Assembly (NCBI GenBank): GCA_902729315.2
Contig: LR746277.1
Location: 5,461,001-5,525,000 of the forward strand
DNA length: 64,000 bases
Direction: 5' to 3'
DNA from: Spirodela intermedia
Taxonomy: Eukaryota > Streptophyta > Magnoliopsida > Alismatales > Araceae
Position numbers and translations under genes: made by a program. Positions 12,273 to 24,800 of this stretch are shown here, piece after piece. Position 1 is the first letter of the stretch. Every line of letters begins with the position of its first letter. A model generated the notes under the pieces. The model was not told the DNA's origin. It ran no database searches and saw only the letters and a list, made by a program, of their open reading frames with translations.

Positions 12273-13860
12273 ATGGCGTTCCACGGGTTCCCGCTGGGAT
12301 GCGGTGCCCGCGAGATGGACGGGTACGTGCCGGCGAAGATGAAGAGGAAGGATCTGGAGGAGGTCTATGACGAATTCTCCGAGTTCTCCCTCTCCTCTCC
12401 CGCCAGAAAGATCAGGAGGCTGGTGAGAGACTCCTCTACCTCTCTCTCTGTTTCCCTCTCTGTCCCTCGCTCTCGCTATCCATACATCTCTTGCTTTTTA
12501 TCCTTTCTTGACTCTGCTATTACATTCATCTAATTTGGTTTATTTGGGGAAATTTTACTTACTTTTAAAGCAATAGTCGCTATCCATATGGAATGCGAAC
12601 GCAGTGAACGTCGTATTCCATTTATTTTTTTTATCCCTCGTGCGGCTCAATTCCAATCTTCCCCTGCAAAACGAGACATGGCTGGCGGTGGTCTGTCACC
12701 GAGACCGAAGACCCCCAATCTTCCTGCAATATCATCAGCCTGGGGGCGGTTGGTGTCCAAACCTATCTCCATGATTTCTGGCGTTTTTCTGCCGATCCCT
12801 TGTTCCGTTTGATCGGTTTTCATTTCGTACCCCTCTACCTCGGAGCTGATTCCCCTTGGCTTTAAGATCAGATTGTAGATGAAAACCCTGATTGACGGAG
12901 TAAAGCATTTTTATTTTATTATAGGTCTGAATATTGAGCTCTCCTCAAGCTCCAGGCCTGTGATTCCGAAATCTCTTCATGTTCTTGATTGTTCTTGGTC
13001 AAAGAACTCGGCGCTAATTGTGATCGATGTTTCTTCTTCTCAACGTGTTTCCATTTTTTTTTAATCTATCTAGTTATGTGATTGCATTCAATTTTATGTG
13101 ATTAATATCTTGCACGCACCTGCTATCTTATGATCATTCAAACTCTTTAATTCTGCTGGATCGCTTCAAGGATACGGAGCTGCCACCAATCATGGAGGAA
13201 GAGGAACTGCCGGCTGGTCCACCCACAGCATTTGGGCGGCCATTGACCAAGGAAGATCCACTGCAGGACATCTCACCGCAGCTGGCTGCTCGATCATCTG
13301 GAGGGTACGAATCCTCTGCTCCTCTGAATGAGGAGCGAGCCCTCGTCCTCTATAAACCTGTCAGGTCCCGGCGGCCATTTGACTCTCGGCAGCCATCAAA
13401 CGTGTTTCTCAAGGTCGACCCAGATGTGATTGCCAGTTTGAAGAGTAAGTAAGAACCTCAGAGACCATGGTCAACGATCTACTTGCCACCTGGTCTGAGA
13501 ATCTTGTCATTCAGAAATGCAAATGTTCCTGCAGATCAATCGCTCTGGCTAGGCCAACCAAACTCGGAGAAAGCAAGGGAAACAGCACCTAGCAACCTCC
13601 TGGCTCTCGTACCATGGATTCCACCCCCCCAGCCGCTGGAAGCTGCGACTTTGGCTAGTGTGGGTGGAGGAGAAGATGGATCGGTGGAGGAGGCCATGGA
13701 ATCTGAAGACGTTGTTGGCAGCACGTCTATGGATATTGAACCTGGAAGCGAGGGACTGCAGCACAGGCATCAGCAACAGCAGCAGCAGCAGCAACAGCAC
13801 TGCATGAGCTCGCAGGTGAGTTCAAGTGAGTCGAACCCTGTCATGTGGTCATGGGGATGA
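12273..13860 (+). CDS. Plant-specific, probably nuclear protein of unknown function (Gln-rich tail)
   Basis: Three exons, 12273-12422, 13171-13444 and 13535-13860, give about 249 residues. I recall similar plant proteins without an assigned function. The first exon encodes YVPAKMKRKDLEEVYDEF, then SLSSPARKIRRL, a basic patch that could be a nuclear localisation signal. The second begins DTELPPIMEEEELP and contains ALVLYKPV. The third contains LLALVPWIPPPQP, an acidic block and a nine-Gln run (13775-13798), and ends NPVMWSWG. The third-exon acceptor is placed at CTGCAG before 13535, because the earlier CATTCAG would give a stop codon. An in-frame ATG lies upstream at 12240; 12273 is preferred by eye. 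A possible donor after the Gln run (CAG|GTGAGT near 13816) could give a different C-terminus. Confidence 0.7.
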
Positions 13861-14445
13861 TGATAGACCCATCTCCTCACCTTTGTATAGACTTTGTTTA
13901 GGGTTTTTTTTGGTGGGCGGGGGTTGGCGGCAGGGGTCAGGGAGGTTGGTGATGACCCACTTGCTGCCCTAACGTGGAATCTCTTCCTCTTGAGCCCCGG
14001 TATCTTGGGTTTTTTTCCCATGAGAAGAGATTTTCCCTTGTTTCTGATGGAGAAGAAGATCGGGTTATCAGACTTGTACAGGAGATGCCGGCCGGGGATG
14101 AAAAGGAGGGATCTTATAGAAGCAGCAGGAGTCTCTGCAATTGATCTCGCCTCCTTGTTGTACTCCTCTTCCTCTTTCTCACCCCCCCCCTTCAAATCAA
14201 CGTGTTATCTTCTGGTGTAGTGAATGGTTATGCTCCTGGCCGTCTGATGTGTGGGGTCTGGTGATCCTTGCAGCGGTGTAGCTATCTTTGGTTTGACCCG
14301 CGAGTCACCAGACACGCCCCCCGATAGGAGGTTAAAATAGGCACGAGATCCTCTGAGAGAAGAAAGCGGTGTCCTTGCTTCTTAGGGTTTTCGTTGTTGA
14401 TCGCGGAGGAGGGGCGGGAGGTGCGGATCGATCTTCTTCTCCTCC
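13861..14445. other. Spacer before TOM7
   Basis: 585 bp holding the 3' UTR of the upstream gene and the promoter and leader of TOM7. Several frames are open here, but none shows a recognisable domain. Confidence 0.5.
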
Positions 14446-14673
14446 ATGGCGTCGAGGGGCGGGAGTGCGAAGGGCAAGGGGAAGTCGTCGGGCGCCAAGG
14501 GGTTGAAGGTGGAGGAAGGGGTGCCTGTGGGGAAGTGCGTGAAGGTGTGGACCACGTGGACGATGAAGAAGGCGAAGGTCGTAGCTCACTGGGGCTTCAT
14601 CCCGCTCGTCATCGTCATCGGCATGAACTCGGAGCCCAAGCCCCAACTCTTCCAGCTCCTCAGCCCCGTCTGA
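14446..14673 (+). CDS. TOM7: TOM7, subunit of the mitochondrial outer-membrane import translocase
   Basis: A single-exon gene of 75 residues, the usual size for plant TOM7. It is a small tail-anchored subunit of the TOM complex that helps assemble and stabilise the import pore with TOM40 and TOM22. A basic, Gly/Ser/Lys-rich cytosolic N-terminus (residues 1-25) leads to [15 protein letters not shown], then the membrane helix around [17 protein letters not shown]. The conserved ending [13 protein letters not shown] follows. The ATG at 14446 has good context (CTCCATGGCG). Confidence 0.95.
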   Translation: MASRGGSAKGKGKSSGAKGLKVEEGVPVGKCVKVWTTWTMKKAKVVAHWGFIPLVIVIGMNSEPKPQLFQLLSPV

Positions 14674-15629
14674 GATCAACTAGTAGATGGCCCTGGAACG
14701 GGAGCAGACGATAGAGAGGCCGAGGATCAGCTGGGGTCGCGACTTCCCCCCTTTTCTTCTCCATATTCTTCTCTTTTTTTTGCCTGAGAGGGTATTGTTC
14801 GGTGCCGTTTCTTTCTCCTCTACTTTTTTTACTGATCCTATCTCCCGATCATCAATATGAATCTCATATGCGTTCGTTGAATTTTCTTTTGCATATTCTG
14901 TGAGCGATTGCGTGTTTATCTAGATCTATGTGACGCCCTTTTTCATCCAGTGTCATCTCCACGTCTGCAAATCCTCTGAAACTGCCCGCATGTTCCTCTT
15001 CCCCATCGAGGGAGATCATGGAGATCACTTACATAGTTCGTATACACTGTCCGTGATCCAAACACTGCGACATATGCCTCTCTTGATCGCATGTGGAACT
15101 GTAATCAATTCGCTGCATCCACTTCTTTGATCTTATTGTTTACTGATCAAGTGGGGCTCTTTCGGTCCGCGGTCGATGATCAGGAAAGAACGAGACATTG
15201 GTTGATATCCTTCTTTCTCAGTGACTGAAACGGGGTACATCGGCTCATCCTCAGATTGGCCCTCTTGGTGAATCCTTAATTGTAACGTGAGAATACAACA
15301 GCACATAGTGTCGCTTGTGAGTTTCTTTTACTATCTGTTGAATGTCCTGAAACGAATGTGCAACACCAATCCGAGTTGTATTTTCCGACCTTTTTCCTAT
15401 AATTTTTGGATTCATAAATCGTAAGTCTGGTTTGGATTATCAGTACATCAGAGCTATGTTCTGATGAGCTGGTGGGAAGATGATTATTTTAGAGATTTAA
15501 ATCTGGATAAACAGTTATTTGAAATCATTTATTTGAAATATTGTGCTTCATATGTTATGATGTTACACGATGCAATTCTTATGTGCTTAAATATTGAATT
15601 CAATATAAAATATTATTTGTGTATTGGTC
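14674..15629. other. Spacer: TOM7 3' flank
   Basis: T-rich sequence following TOM7, probably including its 3' UTR. No gene is supported. The few open frames are short and AT-driven. Confidence 0.5.
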
Positions 15630-16200
15630 CCAAGTTCCATTTATATGCTTTGCAACATGATGGATATGTATACAAATATTAAGCTTGATATGCTCTATTT
15701 GAAAAATAACTTTTCCTAAACTATCCTACATCGTAGCTTTTTATATATATTTTTAAAAATATTATGCTTAACGTGGTCCACTATTAAGCTTCTTTGATAT
15801 TGACAAGCTAAGCTTGATATAATTTATTATTTTTCAATGTAATTTCTCATATATTGACAAATTAAGTTTTATACCTTTATTGAAACATTGTATTTGACAT
15901 ATTGAATTATTTATGTACCACTCCTAAGTTTGATATTTGTGTTTCATAACATAATTTTATGTAGTGAAATGTTAACCGAGATATATTCTACTATTCTGCA
16001 ACATAAATTTTCATATATTAAAAACTAGACCTTGATATAACATATTATATTATATTACAAGGTAAGTAATCATATGCTTAAAAATTAACTTACTGTATAG
16101 TAATCAATCTGTCACAACACAATAAAATATCGACCTTGATATATTATACAGTCCTGCAACATAAACTTTAGATAAGGAAATTGATATGTTGCGCTATTCT
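15630..16200. repeat. Decayed AT-rich tandem repeat, about 50-100 bp per copy
   Basis: The phrase AAGCTTGATAT or a variant (AAGTTTGATAT, ACCTTGATATA, TTGATATG) recurs roughly every 50-100 bp. Several copies are followed by a form of TTCTGCAACATAAATTTTCATATATT. Copies near 15681, 15811, 15928, 16029 and 16134 are the clearest. The units differ in length and sequence, so this looks like an old minisatellite or nested debris. Confidence 0.5.
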
Positions 16201-17636
16201 ACAAATTTTTATGAATGATAAACATTGCGGAGTGAGAACTAGGTTTGATTAAAAGCGTAATGAGATAGATAAACATGCTTAAAGGAATTATCAAGGTAAT
16301 TAGATCCTTAATGGTGTTATAAGGCGAGGATATGGAAATGAATCACAGTCAAACAACAGTAGAGAATCATATTTGATAAGGCGCTCAAATAACTTAAGAT
16401 TTCTACACAAACATCAAAACTAATTAAAATTTATGAGTGATTAGAACAAGAAATGTAACTTATTATGAGCAAAGGCTATGCAGTAGATAAACATTCATTC
16501 ATCAGAGAAAAAGGTTGAAAACATTCGTCATGGTAAGATGTTCAGTCATAGGGCGTCATATCTTTGCAGTGGTATAAGGGTGGGTGGGTTGCTCTTATCC
16601 GGCCCATGCAGGAGCATCTTGCTAGTATTCATTATTTTTGTTAATAAAAGTTAGTTGAGAAATGAAGGGAAGACCAGTAGGGACACTAGAGTAATGAAAC
16701 TAACTAGTCAAATGTACATAAATATTAGAGTCCCGTCGTCCTAAGATTGGCCATTCGAGCAGTGATCCAGTCGGATGCTCCTCCAATCCATGAGACCCAA
16801 GTGGCTAAAGATGAGTTAGAAGATAATTTCGAGGCCAGCGGATGGTGGAGATGCGATCGTCATGCCCAGGAACTGCTCCGCGGGGAGTTCATTCCACCTC
16901 TGTAGAGATGATTCATGTACTGATTATACCCCGAGACCTAATAGATAGATGGAGATGGGGGAGATGGCGACGGGAATAGCGTGGTGTGGTTACGTCCCCC
17001 CAACTAGAGGAGTAGTGTTGTCGGCCGGCGACGGCGATGAGGAAAGCATGACGTACACCAGCAGCCGCAGTGGATGGAACTGGCCTTCGGAGAAGCGCGG
17101 AGAGTAGGTGGAGTCTGCACTCGGATTCGCATTCACTCCCGAAAGAGTAGAGTAGAGTAGAGTAGAGTAGAGTAGAGCTTCTGGATCACCATACGGCTAT
17201 GCTCCGACCGAGATTGTGGTAATAAATAACAGAGGCGAGAGGGACAGCGAGGCCCTCTTCTTCGACGGTGGGTGGTCGATAAGGTATGGCCCTCTCCGTT
17301 TCTCTCTATTTACAGGCGTCCCCGGTTTCATTGGAGAATTCCGGTTGCACCACCGCAGAGGAGGCAGAAGAAGGCAGAGGGTTGCGTCGATCCGGCCGGA
17401 GACAGTCTAAGCTGGTCCTTCTGGTTCCGACTTGTACGTGCTGGATTGACGTCGGCGGTCATCTCTCAGTCGGCTGCAATAATCTTAGACGGACTCCCGA
17501 ACAGATTAATTGATGAGACCCTTCACGTCAAGAGCAGCGTGGCCCGATGAGCTCTCCTCCGTTGGTTGATCTTCTGGAAGCCAGGGAGATGTGGAGGAAG
17601 GGTGGCATTAGATGCTTTCCTCGTCGGTGGACGTGG
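16201..17636. other. Gene-poor spacer, changing from AT-rich to GC-rich
   Basis: AT-rich to about 16700, then mixed and increasingly GC-rich. I see no supported gene. The region includes a GAGTA pentamer run at 17146-17177. The small plus-strand frames after 17216 show no recognisable domain. Confidence 0.45.
17146..17177. repeat. (GAGTA)n pentanucleotide run
   Basis: Six or more direct copies of GAGTA without interruption, in intergenic DNA. Confidence 0.9.
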
Positions 17637-17648
17637 GCTCTGATACCA
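17637..17648 (-). mobile_element. Possible Ty1-copia primer-binding-site remnant
   Basis: The minus strand reads TGGTATCAGAGC, an exact match to the 12-base initiator-Met primer-binding site next to the 5' LTR of many plant copia elements. I could not delimit LTRs or find coding remains around it, so only the site is called. Confidence 0.3.
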
Positions 17649-18620
17649 CCACAAAGTTTAATTTTATGTTAATAAGAAAGCGACCGTGACTGCACATGAA
17701 ATCCGCGGTCCATCAGAGAGAGTGTGTGTGTTTGTGTGTGTGTGTGTGTGAGAGAGAGAGAGCTCCCAATTACGTGGGGTGGGGTCATGCATGCAGGACG
17801 CAGCTATCGTGGGGAGCTGGTGCGCCGTCTCCCTCTGTGAAAGGGGTTGGGCACAGACTGTGTCCGTCAAGACTGGGTCTGTCTACAAGCTAAGGGGAAG
17901 GAAGATGACGCTCGCCGACGTCACCGGCGACGCCGTTGTCTGTGCTTCCAACTTCCCTCTTCACCGTGCTCGCAGCCTCGCTTCTTCTCCCTTTCGAATC
18001 CCCAGATCCGAGAACCAGCGCTTCCTCTCTCTTCCCAACCCTTCCTGTGGCGATCGAAAGCCAAATCTAGAACGAAGCCGCTCTCCGACGATGTCGATGT
18101 CGATCGAAGCGGCGGAGGAAGAGCGCCCCCGACTTTCTGGGAATTCTGCTGACAGTCCTCTTACAGGGGAAAAGAGCGTGAGGCTGGCCTAGCCTACCTC
18201 GCGGAGTCCGTTGACCTGGGAGCGCATCCCCCCCGTCCCTGGCCGAGGAGGCTGCCAAGTGGACTGATCAACGGTCGCTGGGTCCCTGTATCGGCCTTTC
18301 TGGACGTTGGAATTTTGTGGGTCACACCGGCCGTTGTTGTAGTCTTTCAAGCACATCGGTTACCACATCACATCGGGTGTCGTACTTTGCCTTCTTCATT
18401 GGCGTCCACCGGTGGAGTCGCTATCTTCGCCGCTCTCCCCCTCTTGTTGACCTCCCTCCTCTCTCTCTCTCTCTCTGTCTCACGCAAACCCACGAACAAA
18501 TATAAGCCTTTTGTTGGTTTCACTCTCCGTCCGCTGCGCCTGCGGCTTCTCCCCCAGGGTATTGAGGCTATAGAGTGACAGTAGAAGGGCGAAGAGGGAG
18601 GGGAGAGGACTCGGGGAGAG
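17649..18620. other. ARA1 promoter and leader region with GT/GA repeat
   Basis: A compound (GT)n(GA)n run occupies 17722-17762. The region from about 17900 on is GC-rich with several open frames, none recognised. The last few hundred bases should contain the ARA1 promoter and leader. Confidence 0.45.
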
Positions 18621-18761
18621 ATGGGAGTTATGGGCGAGGCTGGAGATCAGGTGCACCTCGTGTTCGCCTATTACGTCACAGGTCACGGTTTCGGTCACGC
18701 AACCCGCGTCGTCGAGGTGAGCCTGGGGAAGCTCCTCCAGAGTGCTGCAATTCTAAATTGC

Positions 18762-18802
<41 letters not shown>

Positions 18803-21800
18803 CGTGCTTTTTTGTGGTTTGTTTTTTCTATCTAATTTGGAACTAGCCGTAGATGCTGTCTTACACTTCTTTGTGAGAGAGTAAAAGACAAAGTGCATAC
18901 ATACGAGAGCTGGACTAGAATTATGGTGCTGTCCTTCATGCTCGCCAGGGGACTAGAAATTGCAAGACTTTTCTTCGTTTAAAAGTTTTCATTCCAACTT
19001 GTTCTTTGCTTGTTTCACTGTGGGTGAACCTCTCAGTCATCGGTTTTCATCGCAGAACCTTGTGTAAGTAAATGGAATAATAAAATTAATTTTTGATTTA
19101 TCCTTGCTTGGATTATATTTATTCTTTCAGATGTTTTTTTTCTCTTCATTTACTTATGTTTTCTTGATTAAATTACAATTTGCAGGTGGCCAGGCATCTC
19201 ATAGCTGCCGGGCATGTCGTACACATTGTAACTGGTGCTCCAGATTTTGTTTTCACTAGCGAGATACGGTCACCAAACCTCCACATTCGCAAGGTTGGAA
19301 GTTTATGCCACCGTTTGTACCGTATGTATGACTTAAGTGATGTTCTTTCACCATTTTAATGTCATCTACTTGAATTTTTCGCTTTTGTTGCTGAAAACTT
19401 TCACCGTTGAGAGCTTTTATTGTATACACGATGCCTTTGGTTTCAGAGCTTTAGGCTTTGATTTGAATCTTTTGTGAGAAAAGATGCCTCTCTTTCTGAT
19501 GATTTCAGGTTTTGCTCGACTGTGGGTCTGTGCAAGCAGATGCCTTGACAGTAGATCGGCTTGCTTCTTTGGAAAAGGTCAGGATGAAATCCTCAAATGG
19601 GCTTTAACATTGGACCTTCTTTCTCTAATTTCCTTCTCCCATCTTGATTTTAGATTTTTCATCCGTATTTTATTCGTTTTTTTTCCTCGATGTAGTATTC
19701 CCAAACGGCTGTGCTACCTCGAGCATCTATTCTTGCATCCGAAGTAAAGTGGCTGAAATCCATCAATGCTGACCTAGTGGTATGTGCATCTTTACTCTAT
19801 CACATCCGTTTTTTGTTTCATAGTCTCTCAAACGATTAATCTCAGTGCATTAAAACATTAATGACAGTGTACCATGGTTAGATCATAGTAATATTCAGAT
19901 TGGTTGATCATCATCAGGTCTCCGATGTTGTTCCCATCGCATGTAGAGCCGCATCAGATGCTGGGATTCGCTCGGTTTGTGTCACAAACTTCAGGTAAAG
20001 CATTTTAAATTCAGGATGGACATTGCTGCACGATCATGCTCAACAGATAGAGCCAGGAGGATCCTTGGAAGTTCAAACTTTCATTTCAATTGTACAGCGG
20101 TAGTATGATGTCCCGAAAACTAAATGCCATCTCTTTACAAGATAATCTATATCTTACCTTGAGAAAACTCCGTTTCTCAAGTGCTCTTGCCGCTCCTTTT
20201 GAGGATCTCCCTAATCCTTAGCCGCAAGTTCTGCCTTTGCAAATAAGAAACAACACATAGGTGTTCTCCATTCAATTTTGCGCTCTGGATTCCATTCTGT
20301 TTCAAGATTTCATAGGTGTTCTCCATTCAAGTTAAAAAATGGCCGATGGTTTCATCGTATGTTAAATTTGTCTTTTTATTTTTAGCATCTGTGTTACTCT
20401 GAAATTTATTTTTTGTACTGATTTAGTTATTAGCAACCTCAAAGGATGCTAACATATGATGACAACAAATTATTTTATTTTGGCAGTTGGGATTTCATAT
20501 ATGCAGAATATGTCATGGATGCTGGACGTCACCATAGATCTATTGTTTGGCAGGTGACTTGCTACCCTTATTTGATGGGAAATAAATTATTTTAAAATTT
20601 TGATAATTTATTTGCCAGTTTTAGGACATGTAACGATACACAAATGTAAATCAAACAGCAAGCGAAAATAAAATTTTGTATGGAAATTTCTGATCAGTCA
20701 AGTCCATCGTTTATGATATTATATCTTTTATGCCTGTGATCCATGCGCGAAAGTTCATCAGACGATCTTATGCATATTTCTCTTGATTGTTAGATAGCTG
20801 AAGATTATTCGCATTGTGAATTCCTTATCCGGCTTCCAGGGTACTGCCCAAGTATGTCAAAACAAAGTCATCATTTATGTCTTTTGAACTTTCTCAGTTT
20901 TTATCTCGTTTGGGCTGTATGCATAATAATTATTGTTTTTCAGTGCCTGCTTTCCGTGATGTCATTGATGTGCCTCTGGTTGTGAGACGGCTGCATAAAT
21001 CTCGGCCACAGGTACATATCATGATATTGAAGCGATTATCTGGCGTAGTTTGTCTTGTTTTATTTTCTACATTGCTTTTCTTGGTTCAGGTGAGGGAAGA
21101 ACTTGGAATTGGAGAAAATGTAAAATTACTCATCTTCAATTTCGGTGGCCAGGTAGGATAGCCTTCATTCTCTCTGTTTTAGTGCACCGATTCTTACTGG
21201 ATTTTTTCTAATACTTTCCTCTCCTAATGCCTTCATCACTGTTTTAATGATGCATTAGAGATGGAAGTTTTGGGAAGCCTTTTGATGTATATAATTTATT
21301 GAATGATTTTGTGTGGTAGTTTCTTACTTTGTTCCTTCATGTACTACCGGTTTGAATCAGATCGTCTCATATATTATTTTAATTTATAGATCGAGTTTTT
21401 TGATTTGTGAGCACCCATCCTGTTTTCCCCTTATTGCCACTGAAACTGCTCGGCTGGAAACCCTTGTGTATGTTCTTGGTCTGATGGCACGAGATGATCC
21501 GCTGCATATTCCCCAAGATAGATTGATTCAAACTTCCGGGATTTTATTTTATTTTACCTATAATGGTAGTGTCGGGTATCAGGGCATCTGACTAAGTTGT
21601 ATTTGAAATCATATTAAATTTTTATTGTCATTTTTTTCTTTGATAACATTGATCTGTTGATGTTTTTTCCCTTAGAAGTTTATTTTTATGGGCATCACCT
21701 TCATTATCATCGCGATTGCAGATGATGTCCAGGCTAATGTAGCCTTATCTCATTGAGCATCTTGTCCTGTAGATCGAACTTTTAGGAGATTCAAGGAGAC

Positions 21801-24800
21801 TCCATTTAGCCATAAACTCGGCACCCACTGCCTCAAACAGTCATAAAAGTTTTCCATTTCCGGATTGGAAAGGGAGGGAATCTCTTCTTGATCTTTGTTG
21901 AATGTATATCGAGAGTCTGGCAGTAGTTTCTTCTGAATTACATATGCAAGTTGATTGGATGGAATGAACAGCCATGCTATGAAATTAGTGGAACGAGCTA
22001 GTGTGTGGGAAATGCACAAGACTTGGCTGTCAATATTTTTATTTTGATTTTATTGTGAAAATATATTCTGTCATGACGTTTAATATGGTACTTCTTTTGC
22101 AAGTATTCTAGTTTTTATCATATGCATATGCATATCGTATTACGGAAATTTCTTTCATACATGGTGATTTTTTTTCAGCCATCAGGTTGGAAACTAAAGC
22201 AAGAGTGGTTGCCTGATGGCTGGATATGTTTGGTATGACATTCTTGGGTTTTATGAGGCTTCGTTATTTGCCAGAATGTCACATCGATACTTTGCTAATG
22301 CCGTTTATTTTGATTACTCACTGAGTGAAGGTTTGTGGTGCTTCTGAGAACCAAGAGCTTCCCCCAAACTTCATAAAACTTGCGAAAGATGTGTATACCC
22401 CTGATCTTATGGCAGCTTGCGATTGCATGCTTGGTAAACAATTGAGCAATATTTAAAGTATAAATAACCTTACAATTATGTTAGAATTTCGGATCATTTT
22501 CTTAAAAACTGTTGTATTTCAGGTAAAATTGGCTATGGCAACGTAAGTGAAGCTTTGGCATATAATTTGCCATTTGTTTTCGTACGCAGAGACTATTTTA
22601 ATGAAGAGCCATTTCTCAGAAATATGCTTGAGGTTTGCACCAGAGATTTTCTTTTTCAGTTCGTGAGAAAGTATTTGACATGCTTCACTAAAATGTTTAT
22701 CACTTTAAACAGTGTTACCAATGCGGTGTTGAGATGATAAGGAGGGACTTCCTCACTGGTCATTGGAAACCTTACCTTGAGCGTGCAATCAGTCTGGAAC
22801 CGTGCTATGATGGGACTATCAACGGTGGAGAGGCAAGTGCCTTTTATTCCTTTTTTCTACTTTATCATAAATGTAAAGTTCATTATCTTCTGCAAAGATT
22901 ATTGCAGATTGGGGTCAATGCAAGGTCATACATTGTGGTACCTTTTATGTTGGAAGGGACATTAATACACAGAGAACGATTCATTGAATTTTTCACTATT
23001 TTCTATTCTGTTTCTTGAAGAATCTTTCAAATGTGACTATGGACATGCCATATTGCATTAACTTTCTCTTCCTGATGCATATTTTTTTAAATCCAGAAAG
23101 TTGACATTTCTGTAGCTGCATCTCCAGGTAGCTTCTTGCATTCTACAAGATGCAGCTATTGGAAAACCTCATGCACCAGATAAGGTAATTCATCATGGAA
23201 GCCCGGTTCATTTTACTGAGCTCTGTGTAGAAACATGATATTGATTATTTAGTTCTTGTCCATTTTCTAATTAAGTTGTCATTCAACCAGATTTAATTAC
23301 GTTGACATTTTCTACAGTGCAATGTTTTCCGCTGCCTTTGATTGAGAATATCTATTATTTTTTTAGAGTATGCGTATTGAATTGGTTATCTGTAATAGCT
23401 GAAGTTTTATCATATCATCGCTCTTAGTACTTCAGACTTTCAATCCTGCAAAGGTTGACTCTGCTTATTTGGTTAGAAAATCACTCTTATGATCGGGGAC
23501 TGAACTGAACTTACTGAAATATGTTTGGGTTGAATGGTCTTTGTGGATGATGCCGTCATGGTTTATTCTACCCAACTCTGTTATTAAATCCTATTTAGTT
23601 CTGAATCTGACAACTTTAATGTTTTATTAATAGGTTTTATTCATGTTTGCACTGAGTCTCTCGTCTTTTATTTTTGATCTCTTATTTTTATTTTACACCT
23701 CGATTTTCTAGCTTTAATTAATCCCTGTTTTTTCGATTATTTTATGCAGTTGAGCGGAGCAAGGAGGCTACGTGATGCAATTGTTCTCGGGTATCAATTA
23801 CAAAGGTCCCCTGGTAGAGATATCAGTATTCCCGAGTGGTATTCTCGTGCAGAAAATGAAGTGGGACTTCGGCCTGGATCACCAAATTCAGACGTGGATG
23901 AGAACAACTCCTTTGTGGAATCGCATGTTTTCTATCTCTGTGCTCCGTAATCTTTTTCTGTGGCTATATGCTTTGTTACTTATATTCTTCTCGCACTTTT
24001 GTAGGTATATTGAGGATTTTGAGATCCTACAAGGGGATATGCATGGTTTACCTGATACAATGGCTTTCCTGAAGAGTTTATCAGGACTTCATTGTTCAGT
24101 TGACTCAGGAAAGAATGGTGAGAAGCCTCAGCAGCGGGAACGTGCTGCTGCTGCTAGGCTCTTTAATTGGGAGGTCTTCGCTTGTCTGATTTCTCTTGGT
24201 TTTTTACTCTTTGGTTAATTTAATCCTTTTTCCTGAACGCATTTGGAAAACCGTTCATGGTAGCATGAAAAATGCATGGACTTGTGTTATATGACGCAAA
24301 AAACCGATGCTGCTTTTTTATGAAATGTTGAAGAAGAGCCTTATATGTTCTTTTTAAAGTACACAGGAGGAGATTTTTGTCGCAAGAGCACCTGGAAGGT
24401 TGGATGTGATGGGAGGCATTGCTGATTATTCAGGAAGCCTTGTCTTACAGGTTAACATCTAGAAAAAGTCATGATTCATACATATGTATCGGGGCTGATT
24501 TTCTATAGCCTACGTTCGTCTTCTCAGTATATGGTGATATACCATTCATCTAGAACTATGTTTTCACAGGTCTAACGACAGTTAAGTAACTTTAAATTAA
24601 TTTATAATGTATTAATGTATAATACTTGGTTGGAAAAGAACGAGGTAGCTTAATTATTCATACTGTTAAAGATATATGTGGAATTATTTATTTTATAGAT
24701 TTACTTAAATATCTTCCCGGCCTATTTAACCTGCCATAAGTAAAAAGGGCTTCTCCCATGAACTTGGACAGCAATCAACCATCAAAAGAAAATGGAAAAG

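Noticed and set aside
17779-18192. 137-codon frame between TOM7 and ARA1
   Set aside because: No family resemblance and no obvious splice partner downstream.
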